Under the pieces are notes generated by a model. It was not told the DNA's origin. It made no database searches and worked only from the letters and a program-made list of their open reading frames with translations. A stretch of DNA of 7,795 nt from an uncultured Christensenella sp. (GTDB lineage Bacteria > Bacillota > Clostridia > Christensenellales > Borkfalkiaceae). This document shows, in pieces, positions 1 through 5,943 of this stretch (within the stretch, counting starts at the first letter, position 1; each line of letters opens with the position of its first letter). The DNA lies in the NCBI GenBank assembly GCA_905212395.1, contig CAJMEI010000047.1, forward strand, positions 1 through 7,795. The letters are read 5' to 3'. Made by a program: the position numbers and the translations under genes.

Positions 1-1
1 A

Positions 2-400
2 GAAATAAAAAATCGAAAAAGCCTTGGCGAACTTGACCGCTACAATACGGGGGAGAAAAAACACTTAAAACAAATTGCGTTTCATAAATGCTTAAAGCGT
101 AACCGTTGGGTATTCGGGGGAAACAGAAGCGGTAAAACCGAATGCGGAGCTGTGGAAACCGTGTATTTGACGCGGGGTATTCATCCGTACCGAAAAAATA
201 AAAATAACGTTTTCGGATGGGTGGTTTCCTTAAGTTCGCAAGTGCAAAGCACAAGGCATTTCCGACCAGCCTTACACGGACAAATATTAAAACACAAAGC
301 ATGGGTAAAAGTGCAATTCTTAAATATCTCAAAAAAGAATGGATTGCCGAAATTATTATGTCGGGCGGTAAAAAAGATAATCCGTCGGGCGGAATTATAG
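2..400 (+). CDS. terL: Terminase large subunit, N-terminal ATPase part (5' partial, frame interrupted)
   Basis: This is the front of the DNA-packaging motor ATPase. The frame is open from base 2, so the true start lies left of the window. It carries the Walker A P-loop GGNRSGKT (116-139), inside the context RNRWVFGGNRSGKTEC, followed by the conserved-looking stretch FGWVVSLSSQVQ ending at 247. After that the reading stops looking like a terminase: the residues STRHFRPALHGQ and onward have no terminase character, and the frame stops at 398-400. The missing Walker B and nuclease parts lie just downstream in a different frame (feature at 217-1428). The ATG at 152 lies after the P-loop and is not a real start; an 82-residue gene called from it would be an artefact. 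I am sure of the family. Whether this half is expressed together with the second half is unknown. Confidence 0.85.
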   Translation, partial: EIKNRKSLGELDRYNTGEKKHLKQIAFHKCLKRNRWVFGGNRSGKTECGAVETVYLTRGIHPYRKNKNNVFGWVVSLSSQVQSTRHFRPALHGQILKHKAWVKVQFLNISKKNGLPKLLCRAVKKIIRRAEL

Positions 401-1428
401 ACCAAATAAAAGTAAAAAACGTTTTCGGCGGAATTTCTACGATAGGTTTTAAAACGTGCGAACAAGGCAGAGAAAAGTTTCAAGGAAGTTCCTTAGATTT
501 TGTTTGGTTCGACGAAGAACCCCCGAAAGATATTTACGACGAGTGCCGTATGAGAGTGTTCGATAAAACGGGCGATATTTTCGGAACGATGACGCCGTTA
601 AAAGGGCTTACGTTTATTTACGACGAAATTTATTTAAACAAAGGCAACAACCCGCAGGTTTGGTGCGAATTTATGGAATGGGCGGACAACCCCTACTTAA
701 ATCAAGACGAATTAAGTCTTTTAACTTCTTCTTTATCGGATGACGAGTTGGAGTCAAGACGATACGGAAGATTTCGCGCAAACGAAGGGTTGGTGTACTC
801 TGAATTCGACGAAAACGTTCACGTTATAGAGCCTTTTCCCGTTCCGTACGATTGGCAAGACACTTTGTCGATTGACCCCGGTTTAAACAACCCTTTATCG
901 TGCCATTGGTATTGCGTCGATTACGATAATAACGTATACGTTGTCGCCGAACATTTCGAGGCGGGCAAAACCGTAGATTATCATTCGCAAAAAATTAAAG
1001 AAATTTGTGAAAAAATAGGTTGGCGAAAGGACGCAAAAGGAAGAATAACCGCTTTAATTGATTCGGCGGCTAATCAAAAAACGTTGGCGAGCGAAAAAAG
1101 CGTAACGGAGCTATTTTACGAAAACGGAATACTTGCAAACCCAAAGGTAAACAAAGATATGTTTTCGGGGATAAACAGGGTTAAAAGATATTTAAAAAAC
1201 AAAAAACTTTTTATATTTAAAAATTGCGTGAATTTAATTCGAGAATTAAAAAGTTATTGGTGGGGAGAAGGCGATTTGCCAAAAAAATACGACGACCATT
1301 GCTTGGACGAAATGAGATATTATCTTATGAGCAAACCCGAAAACTCCGCGCCCGAAGCTCAAAAAAGCGCAATTCAAATAGATAAAGAAAGGAGAATTAA
1401 AAAAATGAAGCTGAATAAACCTAATTGA
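217..1428 (+). CDS. terL: Terminase large subunit, C-terminal ATPase and nuclease part (frame-split from the N-terminal part)
   Basis: This is the second half of the packaging terminase, which cuts concatemeric DNA and drives it into the procapsid through the portal. Family-like sequence begins near 316 (ILKYLKKEWIAEI). Walker B, LDFVWFDEE, is at 493-519 with the catalytic Glu after the Asp, and FGTMTPLKG (580-606) is a likely coupling motif. The RNase H-like nuclease shows its acidic residues in SIDPG (Asp 874), LIDSA (Asp 1060) and YDDHCLDE (1288-1311). The C-terminus is lysine-rich and ends at TGA 1426-1428. No Walker A is in this frame; it lies in the other frame at 116-139. The ATGs at 217 and 301 have no ribosome binding site, and residues before about 316 look non-native, so this is not an independent gene. 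Joined, the two halves give roughly 460 residues, a normal terminase size. Decayed gene, assembly error and translational frameshift all remain possible. Confidence 0.88.
   Translation: MGGFLKFASAKHKAFPTSLTRTNIKTQSMGKSAILKYLKKEWIAEIIMSGGKKDNPSGGIIDQIKVKNVFGGISTIGFKTCEQGREKFQGSSLDFVWFDEEPPKDIYDECRMRVFDKTGDIFGTMTPLKGLTFIYDEIYLNKGNNPQVWCEFMEWADNPYLNQDELSLLTSSLSDDELESRRYGRFRANEGLVYSEFDENVHVIEPFPVPYDWQDTLSIDPGLNNPLSCHWYCVDYDNNVYVVAEHFEAGKTVDYHSQKIKEICEKIGWRKDAKGRITALIDSAANQKTLASEKSVTELFYENGILANPKVNKDMFSGINRVKRYLKNKKLFIFKNCVNLIRELKSYWWGEGDLPKKYDDHCLDEMRYYLMSKPENSAPEAQKSAIQIDKERRIKKMKLNKPN
248..318 (+). other. Unexplained segment where the terminase reading frame changes
   Basis: Upstream, frame 2 reads as terminase up to Gln 245-247. 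Downstream, frame 1 reads as terminase from about 316. The bases between resemble neither half in any frame, and frame 3 contains stops. In relatives as I remember them, only about five or six residues separate the VQ and ILKYL blocks. The segment would then be 53 or 56 bases too long, and both lengths are 2 modulo 3, which is exactly the frame change seen. It also uses codons such as CCA, CAC and AGG that are sparse in neighbouring genes. It could be a small insertion, a rearrangement or an assembly error. The family spacing is from memory and was not checked. Confidence 0.5.
331..337 (+). promoter_or_regulatory. Possible -1 ribosomal slippery heptamer A_AAA_AAG in the terminase overlap
   Basis: The bases A AAA AAG sit in phase with the upstream frame (codons TCA AAA AAG at 329-337). 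This is the classic bacterial -1 slippery heptamer. A one-base slip here would move translation into the downstream terminase frame and read EWIAEIIM. Against a programmed site, the downstream frame already looks like terminase (ILKYLKK) before the heptamer. The following sequence offers only a weak 4-bp stem (347-350 with 361-364). Runs of A are also common in this AT-rich DNA, so chance occurrence is quite likely. Confidence 0.25.
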
Positions 1429-1435
1429 TAAAACT

Positions 1436-1518
1436 TTTAGCCGAGAAAAACCAAAAAAAGCGTTTTTAAATAAAAAAATTTAAACGTTAAACTACGCAAA
1501 AAACGTTGCTTGGCTAAA
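1436..1518 (+). repeat. Nested inverted repeats between terL and the next gene
   Basis: Three nested complementary pairs can be read in this non-coding stretch. The outer pair is TTTAGCC (1436-1442) with GGCTAAA (1512-1518), a perfect 7 bp. The middle pair is AGCGTTTTT (1459-1467) with AAAAACGTT (1499-1507), 9 bp with one G-U. The inner pair is TTTAA (1479-1483) with TTAAA (1487-1491), 5 bp. Together they could fold the leader ahead of the downstream gene. There is no G+C-rich stem with a trailing U-run, so I do not call a terminator. Low-complexity A/T runs make chance pairing easy. Confidence 0.3.
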
Positions 1519-1540
1519 TAGCTACGGTTTTTTGGCTGTT

Positions 1541-1550
1541 AAGGAAGGTG
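1541..1550 (+). promoter_or_regulatory. Ribosome binding site that selects the GTG start at 1556
   Basis: AAGGAAGGTG lies 5 bases before GTG 1556. The reading frame could be extended upstream to a TTG at 1532, but the binding site would then fall inside the gene and no similar motif precedes that TTG. The GTG is therefore the better start. Confidence 0.7.
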
Positions 1551-1555
1551 AAAAA

Positions 1556-1834
1556 GTGGACCAAAAGGAAAAGGCAAAAAAAGCGTTGTTTAAAAAAGCC
1601 ATAGGTTTTAAAACGCAAGAAGTCGTTGAGGAGTACGCTCAAAACGACGGGGAAATAGTGCTTACTAAAAAGAAGGTAACGCAAAAAGAAGTTCCCCCCG
1701 ACTGCGTAGCAATTAAGATGATTATCGAGTCGGGCGAAGATTATTCCGCTTTATCGACGGAAGAATTGGAAAAGGAAAAAATAAGACTTATTAAATTATT
1801 AAAGGAGAGCGAAAATGGAGATAAGAAAAATTGA
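1556..1834 (+). CDS. Terminase small subunit-like protein lacking a DNA-binding HTH
   Basis: This 92-residue, highly charged protein probably helps the packaging terminase. The stretch ALFKKAIGFKTQEVVEEY, followed by a lysine-rich strand (LTKKKVTQKEV) and VPPDCVAIKMI, resembles the pattern just after the DNA-binding domain in many Firmicutes terminase small subunits (KKALGY...KKVPPD..A). The N-terminal helix-turn-helix expected of a full small subunit is absent: only about ten residues precede the conserved-looking part. The C-terminus (TEELEKEKIRLIKLLKE) is a predicted amphipathic helix that could form a coiled coil. The start is GTG, chosen for the AAGGAAGGTG site 5 bases upstream; a TTG at 1532 is the alternative. 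The last 20 bases overlap the next gene, so the two are probably translated together. Lying between terL and the portal supports a packaging role. The family match is from memory and is moderate, not certain. Confidence 0.6.
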   Translation: MDQKEKAKKALFKKAIGFKTQEVVEEYAQNDGEIVLTKKKVTQKEVPPDCVAIKMIIESGEDYSALSTEELEKEKIRLIKLLKESENGDKKN

Positions 1835-2006
1835 TAACGCCGTGTGCGATATCGAGGGATGCGGAAGAATTGCATTTCGCCAAATTTCATACGATAAAAA
1901 TTCAAAAAGCGGTTTTAATATCTGCCAAAAGTGTTTAATGGAAATTTACGACGAAATGGCTAAAATCGTTTGCGAAAGGGGATTAAAAAATGAAAAAAGA
2001 CGCTAA
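1815..2006 (+). CDS. Small four-cysteine, probably zinc-binding phage protein
   Basis: This is a 63-residue protein of unknown function. Four cysteines fall in two pairs, CDIEGC near residues 11-16 and CQKC near 37-40, about 20 residues apart. This is the layout of a treble-clef or zinc-ribbon knuckle. A fifth cysteine sits in KIVCERG. The C-terminal third (LMEIYDEMAKIVCERGL) should be helical and the tail is basic. The ATG is preceded by AAAGGAG at 1801-1807. The gene overlaps the upstream gene by 20 bases and the portal gene by 17 bases, so it is embedded in the packaging operon. It could bind DNA, RNA or a packaging protein; nothing in the sequence decides which. I recall similar small zinc-finger genes near terminases of other phages, but I do not know a characterised one. 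Confidence 0.75.
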   Translation: MEIRKIDNAVCDIEGCGRIAFRQISYDKNSKSGFNICQKCLMEIYDEMAKIVCERGLKNEKRR

Positions 2007-3831
2007 GTTTTACGAAGATTTAGTTGCCGAAGTTAAAGCCGATTTTTCTTTAAGGGCAAGCGAAAGATTAAGCCTTGAAAGACAATGGGAACTAAATATT
2101 AATTTTTTAATGGGTAATCAATATTTCGATATTGACCCCGACGGCGAAATAAGGGATAGCTCTAAAGAATATTTTTGGCAGTCAAGAAAAGTTTATAACC
2201 ATATTGCGCCTATCGTGGAAGCAAGAGTTTCAAGGTTAAATAAGGTTCGTCCTAAAATGAGCGTAAGGGCTACGGGGGACGAGGAATCGGATATTAAAAC
2301 GGCAAAAATCGTTTCTAATATATTAAATTCTTTATGTGTTAAACTAGACATTAATAAATTGGTCGGCAAAGCTACGGACTGGAGCGAAATAACGGGAACC
2401 GCATTTTATAAAGTTTTTTGGAATCCCGAAGCGGGCAAAAAAAGAAAGGACGCAAACGGCAAAGAATATCACGAGGGAGAAGCCGAAATTTCTATCGTTT
2501 CACCTTTCGAAATTTATCCCGACTGTTTAACTCACGAGGAAATTTCCGACTGCAAATCTTTAATTCACGCTAGAGCTATGCACGTTGACGATATTTATTC
2601 TTTATACGGAGTAGAAGTTGAGGGTGAAAAAATAAACTCCTTTTATTGTAGAAATTCTAAGGGATTTTCTTATTCTAACACAGACGAATTAAAAGATTAC
2701 GCGCTAGTGATAGAACGTTACGAAAAACCTAATAGAAAATTTCCTAACGGTAGAATAGTTACCGTTTGCGCCGACAAAGTGCTTTACATGGGCGAGTTGC
2801 CATATATTAACGGAGTAGACGGTAAAAGAGAATTTCCTTTCGTTAAACAAACGTGCCTTCCTATGAACGGTTCTTTTTTCGGGATAAGCGTAATAGAGAG
2901 AATTATTCCCGTTCAAAGGGCGTTTAACGCCGTAAAAAACAGAAAACACGAGTTTTTAAACAGGCTCAGTATGGGCGTTTTGACCGTGGAAGACGGCGCG
3001 GTCGATACGGACGAACTTGCGGAAGACGGTTTGTATCCCGGTAAAATTATAGTTTATCGTCAAGGCGCAGAACCGCCGAAAATGATGAATTACAATTCTA
3101 TGCCCGGCGATTTTAACTACGAAGAAGAAACGCTTAAAAACGAATTTACTACTATTAGCGGAGTAAGCGAACTTTCCCGTTCGGGAACTACGATAGAAAA
3201 TATTACGAGCGGTATCGCGTTGCAACTAATGATAGAGCAAGACGATAACCGAATGTTATTTACTATAGAAAACGTTAAAAACGCCATTAAAGAAGTGGCT
3301 AAACAACTTATTAGATTATATAAACAATTTGCCGTTACGAAAAGAATAATAGCCGTTGCGGGTAGACAAAAAAAAGTAGAAACTTTTTACTTTACCAAAA
3401 ACGATATAACCAGCGACGACGTAACTTTCGATACGGAAAACGAATTGTCTTATACTCCCGCGCAAAAGCAAAGCGCGGTGTACGACTTGCTAAAAACCGG
3501 TCTTTTAAACGACGACGAAGGAAAAATAGACAAGCGTACTAAAACAAAACTTCTCGAAATTTTAGGCTTCGGTAGCGTTGACAACGCAAGGGATATTTCT
3601 TCTTTGCATATCAATAAAGCCGAAAAAGAAAATATCGGGTTTTTAAACAAAGAATATATCGCTCCGTCCGATATAGACGACCACGGATTACACGTTTCCG
3701 AGCATACCGCTTTCGTTTTGTCCGACGAATTGGACGATAAAGACGGGACTATTAAACAGATGATAATGAAACATATCCTTGAACATAAAAAACTTATGGC
3801 TAAGTCCTTAAAGGAGGTTTTAAATGACTGA
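1990..3831 (+). CDS. Portal protein
   Basis: The portal forms the ring at one capsid vertex through which DNA enters and leaves, and it docks the terminase and neck. At 613 residues the length suits a P22-type portal. Visible landmarks in order are: the N-terminal RQWELNINFLMGNQYF (31-46); YNHIAPIVEARVSRL (69-83); DWSEITGTAFYKVFWNP (130-146); SPFEIYPD (171-178), typical of these portals; the stem and clip region GSFFGISVIERIIPVQRAFN (294-313); ISGVSELSRSGT (389-400) before TSGIALQLMIEQDDNRM; and a histidine-rich C-terminal stretch DIDDHGLHVSEH (561-572). The ATG at 1990 follows AAAGGGGA with 7 bases spacing and overlaps the upstream gene by 17 bases. The 3' end overlaps the next gene by 8 bases. 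The gene is intact, and its place between terminase and scaffold/capsid agrees with the call. Confidence 0.93.
   Translation: MKKDAKFYEDLVAEVKADFSLRASERLSLERQWELNINFLMGNQYFDIDPDGEIRDSSKEYFWQSRKVYNHIAPIVEARVSRLNKVRPKMSVRATGDEESDIKTAKIVSNILNSLCVKLDINKLVGKATDWSEITGTAFYKVFWNPEAGKKRKDANGKEYHEGEAEISIVSPFEIYPDCLTHEEISDCKSLIHARAMHVDDIYSLYGVEVEGEKINSFYCRNSKGFSYSNTDELKDYALVIERYEKPNRKFPNGRIVTVCADKVLYMGELPYINGVDGKREFPFVKQTCLPMNGSFFGISVIERIIPVQRAFNAVKNRKHEFLNRLSMGVLTVEDGAVDTDELAEDGLYPGKIIVYRQGAEPPKMMNYNSMPGDFNYEEETLKNEFTTISGVSELSRSGTTIENITSGIALQLMIEQDDNRMLFTIENVKNAIKEVAKQLIRLYKQFAVTKRIIAVAGRQKKVETFYFTKNDITSDDVTFDTENELSYTPAQKQSAVYDLLKTGLLNDDEGKIDKRTKTKLLEILGFGSVDNARDISSLHINKAEKENIGFLNKEYIAPSDIDDHGLHVSEHTAFVLSDELDDKDGTIKQMIMKHILEHKKLMAKSLKEVLND
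3811..3817 (+). promoter_or_regulatory. Strong ribosome binding site for the scaffold-like gene
   Basis: AAGGAGG, a full match to the anti-Shine-Dalgarno core, lies 6 bases before ATG 3824 and inside the end of the portal gene. It is the best site in the window, which fits a protein needed in many copies per procapsid. Confidence 0.75.
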
Positions 3832-4177
3832 GAATTTGCCCGATAAATTTTCTTCTACCGAAGAACTCGTTAAGGCGTACAAGCTTTTAGAAAAAGAATT
3901 CACTAAACGCTGTAAAATCATCAAGGAGCTTAGTAAGTCTAACGCGGAAAAGGAACAAGCCGTAAGTAAAGAGATTCAATTAGAGAATAGTCCGTCCGAA
4001 GTTCAAAACGTAAAAACGCAAACGGAAATTAAAGACGAAACGGAAATTAAAACGGAAACGTTTATTCCTTCGGTTAAACTGATAAGCGGAGGTCAGGCGG
4101 TAAGAACTCCGCCTAAAAAACCTACTTCCCTTTCGGAAGCGGGAGAACTTGCAAAAAAATTTTTAATAGGAGATTAA
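3824..4177 (+). CDS. Probable scaffolding protein
   Basis: This 117-residue, lysine- and glutamate-rich protein lies exactly between portal and major capsid genes, the usual place of a scaffold. Scaffolds fill the procapsid, set its size and leave before DNA packaging. The N-terminus (KFSSTEELVKAYKLLEKEFTKRCKIIKELSK, about residues 8-38) should form a long helix or coiled coil and resembles the opening of scaffold-like proteins in other Firmicutes phages. The middle is low-complexity and likely disordered, with the tandem repeat TEIKDE/TEIKTE (about residues 67-78). The C-terminus (SLSEAGELAKKFLIGD) is a short helix where scaffolds commonly contact the coat. It is short for a scaffold; P22 gp8 is about 300 residues. 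A head decoration or accessory protein is the alternative. The start has a strong AAGGAGG site 6 bases upstream and overlaps the portal gene by 8 bases. Confidence 0.65.
   Translation: MTENLPDKFSSTEELVKAYKLLEKEFTKRCKIIKELSKSNAEKEQAVSKEIQLENSPSEVQNVKTQTEIKDETEIKTETFIPSVKLISGGQAVRTPPKKPTSLSEAGELAKKFLIGD
4021..4051 (+). repeat. Two-copy 18-base tandem repeat inside the scaffold-like gene
   Basis: The 13-base unit AACGGAAATTAAA occurs at 4021-4033 and again at 4039-4051, a period of 18 bases, followed by a third partial unit AACGGAAA. It encodes TEIK repeats six residues apart and keeps the frame, so it probably arose by slippage in a disordered linker. Confidence 0.7.
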
Positions 4178-4184
4178 AAAAATT

Positions 4185-5357
4185 ATGGTAACAATGAGTA
4201 GCGCGGATAAAGCTCTTAAAAGTTTATATTTAGGAGTAGTTACGCAACAATTAAACACGGGAGTAAATCCCTTTTTGGCAAAAATTAAACAATCCACCCA
4301 AGACGTTTGGGGTAAGGAAATTAGAAGACTTGCCCAGTACGGCATTAACGGCGGTATAGGCGCGGGAACGGAAGACGGCGATTTACCTTCTTCTGCGGGT
4401 AACAATTACGAACAATTCGTTTTGTCGCTTAAAAACTTATACGGCAAAATAGAAATTTCGGATAAAGCCGTTAGAGCAAGCGAAAACAACGTAGGAGCTT
4501 TCGTAAATTTACTTAACGCGGAAATGGAAGGACTTTTAAACGCTTCTTCTTACAACTTCGGAAGAATGTTGTTCGGCGACGGAACGGGTAAACTTTGCTC
4601 CGTAGTTTCCATTACGGACGGCGTTATCACCGTAGACAGCGTTAAAAACTTAATAGAAGGTATGGTAGTAGATTTCAGAGCTAGCGCGGGTACGGCAATA
4701 AGCTCGGCTACCGCAAGAAGAATTTTATCGGTTGACAGAAGCGCGAAAGCCATTACCGTTTCGGGTACGGCTTTAACTTCTACCGTCGTTCCGAAAGATT
4801 CTATCGTAACCGTTCAAGGTTCTTACGGTCAGGAAATTACGGGACTTAAAGCAATTTTCTCGTCTACGGGCACGCTTTACGGATTAGACAGAAGCACTCA
4901 TAAATGGTTAATTCCTTATATGAAAACAGGCGTAGGAACAATAAGCGAAACGGTTATTCAAACCGCTATCGACTATTTGGAAGAAAACGCGGGAAGCAAA
5001 GTAGATATGATTGTTTGCTCTTCGGGAGTTAAAAGAGCTTTCCAAAACCATTTGGCAACGTATAAGAGAAATATCGACGTTATGGATTTACAAGGCGGAT
5101 ACAAGGCTATTTCCTATAACGGTATTCCGATTATATCCGATAGATTCTGTCCCGAAGGAACTATGTATTTATTGAACAGCGAAGACTTTACCTTACATCA
5201 ACTTTGCGATTGGCAATGGTTAGAAGGCGAAGACGGAAAGATTTTAAAACAAAACGCGGGTAAGCCTACGTATAGCGCAACGCTTGTAAAATATGCAGAT
5301 TTAATTTGCGCTAAACCGTGCGGTCAAGCAATGCTTTCGGGTATTACCGAAGCGTGA
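4185..5357 (+). CDS. Major capsid protein (HK97 fold, probable inserted domain)
   Basis: This 390-residue protein follows the portal and scaffold and is the main shell subunit. The segment GKIEISDKAVRASENNVGAFVNLLNAEMEGLLNA (87-120) looks like the start of the P-domain and the long spine helix of the HK97 fold. Residues about 134-213 are a beta- and alanine/serine/threonine-rich block (DGVITVDSV, EGMVVDF, AITVSGTAL, KDSIVTVQGSYG) that reads like an inserted beta-barrel domain. The A-domain follows: AIDYLEENAGSKVDMIVCSSGVKRAF (261-286) and NGIPIISDRFCPEGTMYLLN (312-331). There is no protease domain or cleavage delta-domain, which fits a separate scaffold. ATG 4185 follows AGGAG at 4168-4172 with 12 bases spacing; a second ATG at 4194 is too far away to be preferred. 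Family membership is judged from layout and position, not from a search. Confidence 0.88.
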   Translation: MVTMSSADKALKSLYLGVVTQQLNTGVNPFLAKIKQSTQDVWGKEIRRLAQYGINGGIGAGTEDGDLPSSAGNNYEQFVLSLKNLYGKIEISDKAVRASENNVGAFVNLLNAEMEGLLNASSYNFGRMLFGDGTGKLCSVVSITDGVITVDSVKNLIEGMVVDFRASAGTAISSATARRILSVDRSAKAITVSGTALTSTVVPKDSIVTVQGSYGQEITGLKAIFSSTGTLYGLDRSTHKWLIPYMKTGVGTISETVIQTAIDYLEENAGSKVDMIVCSSGVKRAFQNHLATYKRNIDVMDLQGGYKAISYNGIPIISDRFCPEGTMYLLNSEDFTLHQLCDWQWLEGEDGKILKQNAGKPTYSATLVKYADLICAKPCGQAMLSGITEA

Positions 5358-5388
5358 AGTAAGGCTATATATCAATTAGAGGTGCATT

Positions 5389-5943
5389 ATGAAAGCTAGC
5401 GAAGTATTGGAAAACGTTGCCGTAATACTCGGCAGAGAAGATTTAATTACATTTTTATCCGAAGGAATTACGGACGATACGGTAAAAAGCGAAAGGGATA
5501 AAAAATCTTTGGAAACGGCTTTAAACTTCGTTCTTACCGAGCTTGCGAGCGATAAATTAAGACTCGTAAAGGAACAATCTTTTATTACCGACGACGGAAC
5601 AATTAAATTGTCGGATTTTGAAAATAAGATTTTAAAAATAATATCGGTTACAAATCGCGGACAAAAAATACTTTGCGAACTTCTACCGCAATCCCTTAAA
5701 GTTTTATCAAAAGGGGAGATAAAGGTTAAATACTTTTATCTTCCCGATAAAATAGGGTTCGACGACGTTATTCCCGACGAGTTATCCGATTTACAACTTT
5801 TGACTTACGGAACTTGCGCGGAATTTTATCTTGAAGAAGGTTCAGTCGAAGAAGCTCTGCTTTGGCGTAACAAGTTTGAAACTTTACTTAAAACGAGAAT
5901 TCCTATTAGTTCAAAATACCTTAAAGAAAGGAGATTCGTATAA
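5389..5943 (+). CDS. Head-tail adaptor (P22 gp4-like position)
   Basis: This 184-residue protein lies directly after the coat gene, where podoviruses encode the adaptor ring that attaches under the portal and closes the filled head. The N-terminal half is helical (SEVLENVAVILGREDLITFL, then LETALNFVLTELASDKLRLVKEQS). A central beta part follows (TDDGTIKLSDFENKILKIISVT, KVKYFYLP). A C-terminal helix bundle (LQLLTYGTCAEFYLEEGSVEEALLWRNKFETLL) ends in the basic tail KYLKERRFV. This helix, beta, helix plan with the RRW/RRF-like end is familiar from unnamed neck proteins of Firmicutes prophages. The site AGAGGTG (5378-5384) precedes the ATG. The stop TAA shares its last base with the next ATG. P22 gp4 also has lytic activity; no catalytic motif for that is visible here. 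Adaptor is the best call, mainly from position and fold pattern. Confidence 0.7.
   Translation: MKASEVLENVAVILGREDLITFLSEGITDDTVKSERDKKSLETALNFVLTELASDKLRLVKEQSFITDDGTIKLSDFENKILKIISVTNRGQKILCELLPQSLKVLSKGEIKVKYFYLPDKIGFDDVIPDELSDLQLLTYGTCAEFYLEEGSVEEALLWRNKFETLLKTRIPISSKYLKERRFV

Noticed and set aside
360..392. Direct repeat TCGGGCGG (361-368 and 384-391) in terL
   Set aside because: It encodes two SGG motifs in SGGKKDNPSGG within normal terminase sequence, and two copies do not suggest a site or array.
152..400. Stand-alone 82-residue gene from ATG 152
   Set aside because: The frame is open to base 2 and the Walker A motif lies upstream of this ATG, so it is only the middle of the N-terminal terminase fragment.
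181..483. 100-codon open frame on the minus strand across the terminase break
   Set aside because: It lies opposite recognisable terminase sequence on both sides and its product is Phe/Cys/Arg-rich with no motif, so it is not evidence for an inserted antisense gene.
1453..1480. Rho-independent terminator after terL
   Set aside because: The only hairpin next to a T-run is AAAAA-GCG-TTTTT, which is all A-U pairs and too weak. The following tract is mostly A. The operon appears to read through.
1481..1540. Promoter before the small-terminase-like gene
   Set aside because: No TTGACA-like and TATAAT-like pair with correct spacing could be found; A/T runs alone are not evidence.
1532..1555. TTG start at 1532 for the small-terminase-like gene
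   Set aside because: No ribosome site precedes it, and the strong AAGGAAGGTG motif falls between it and GTG 1556.
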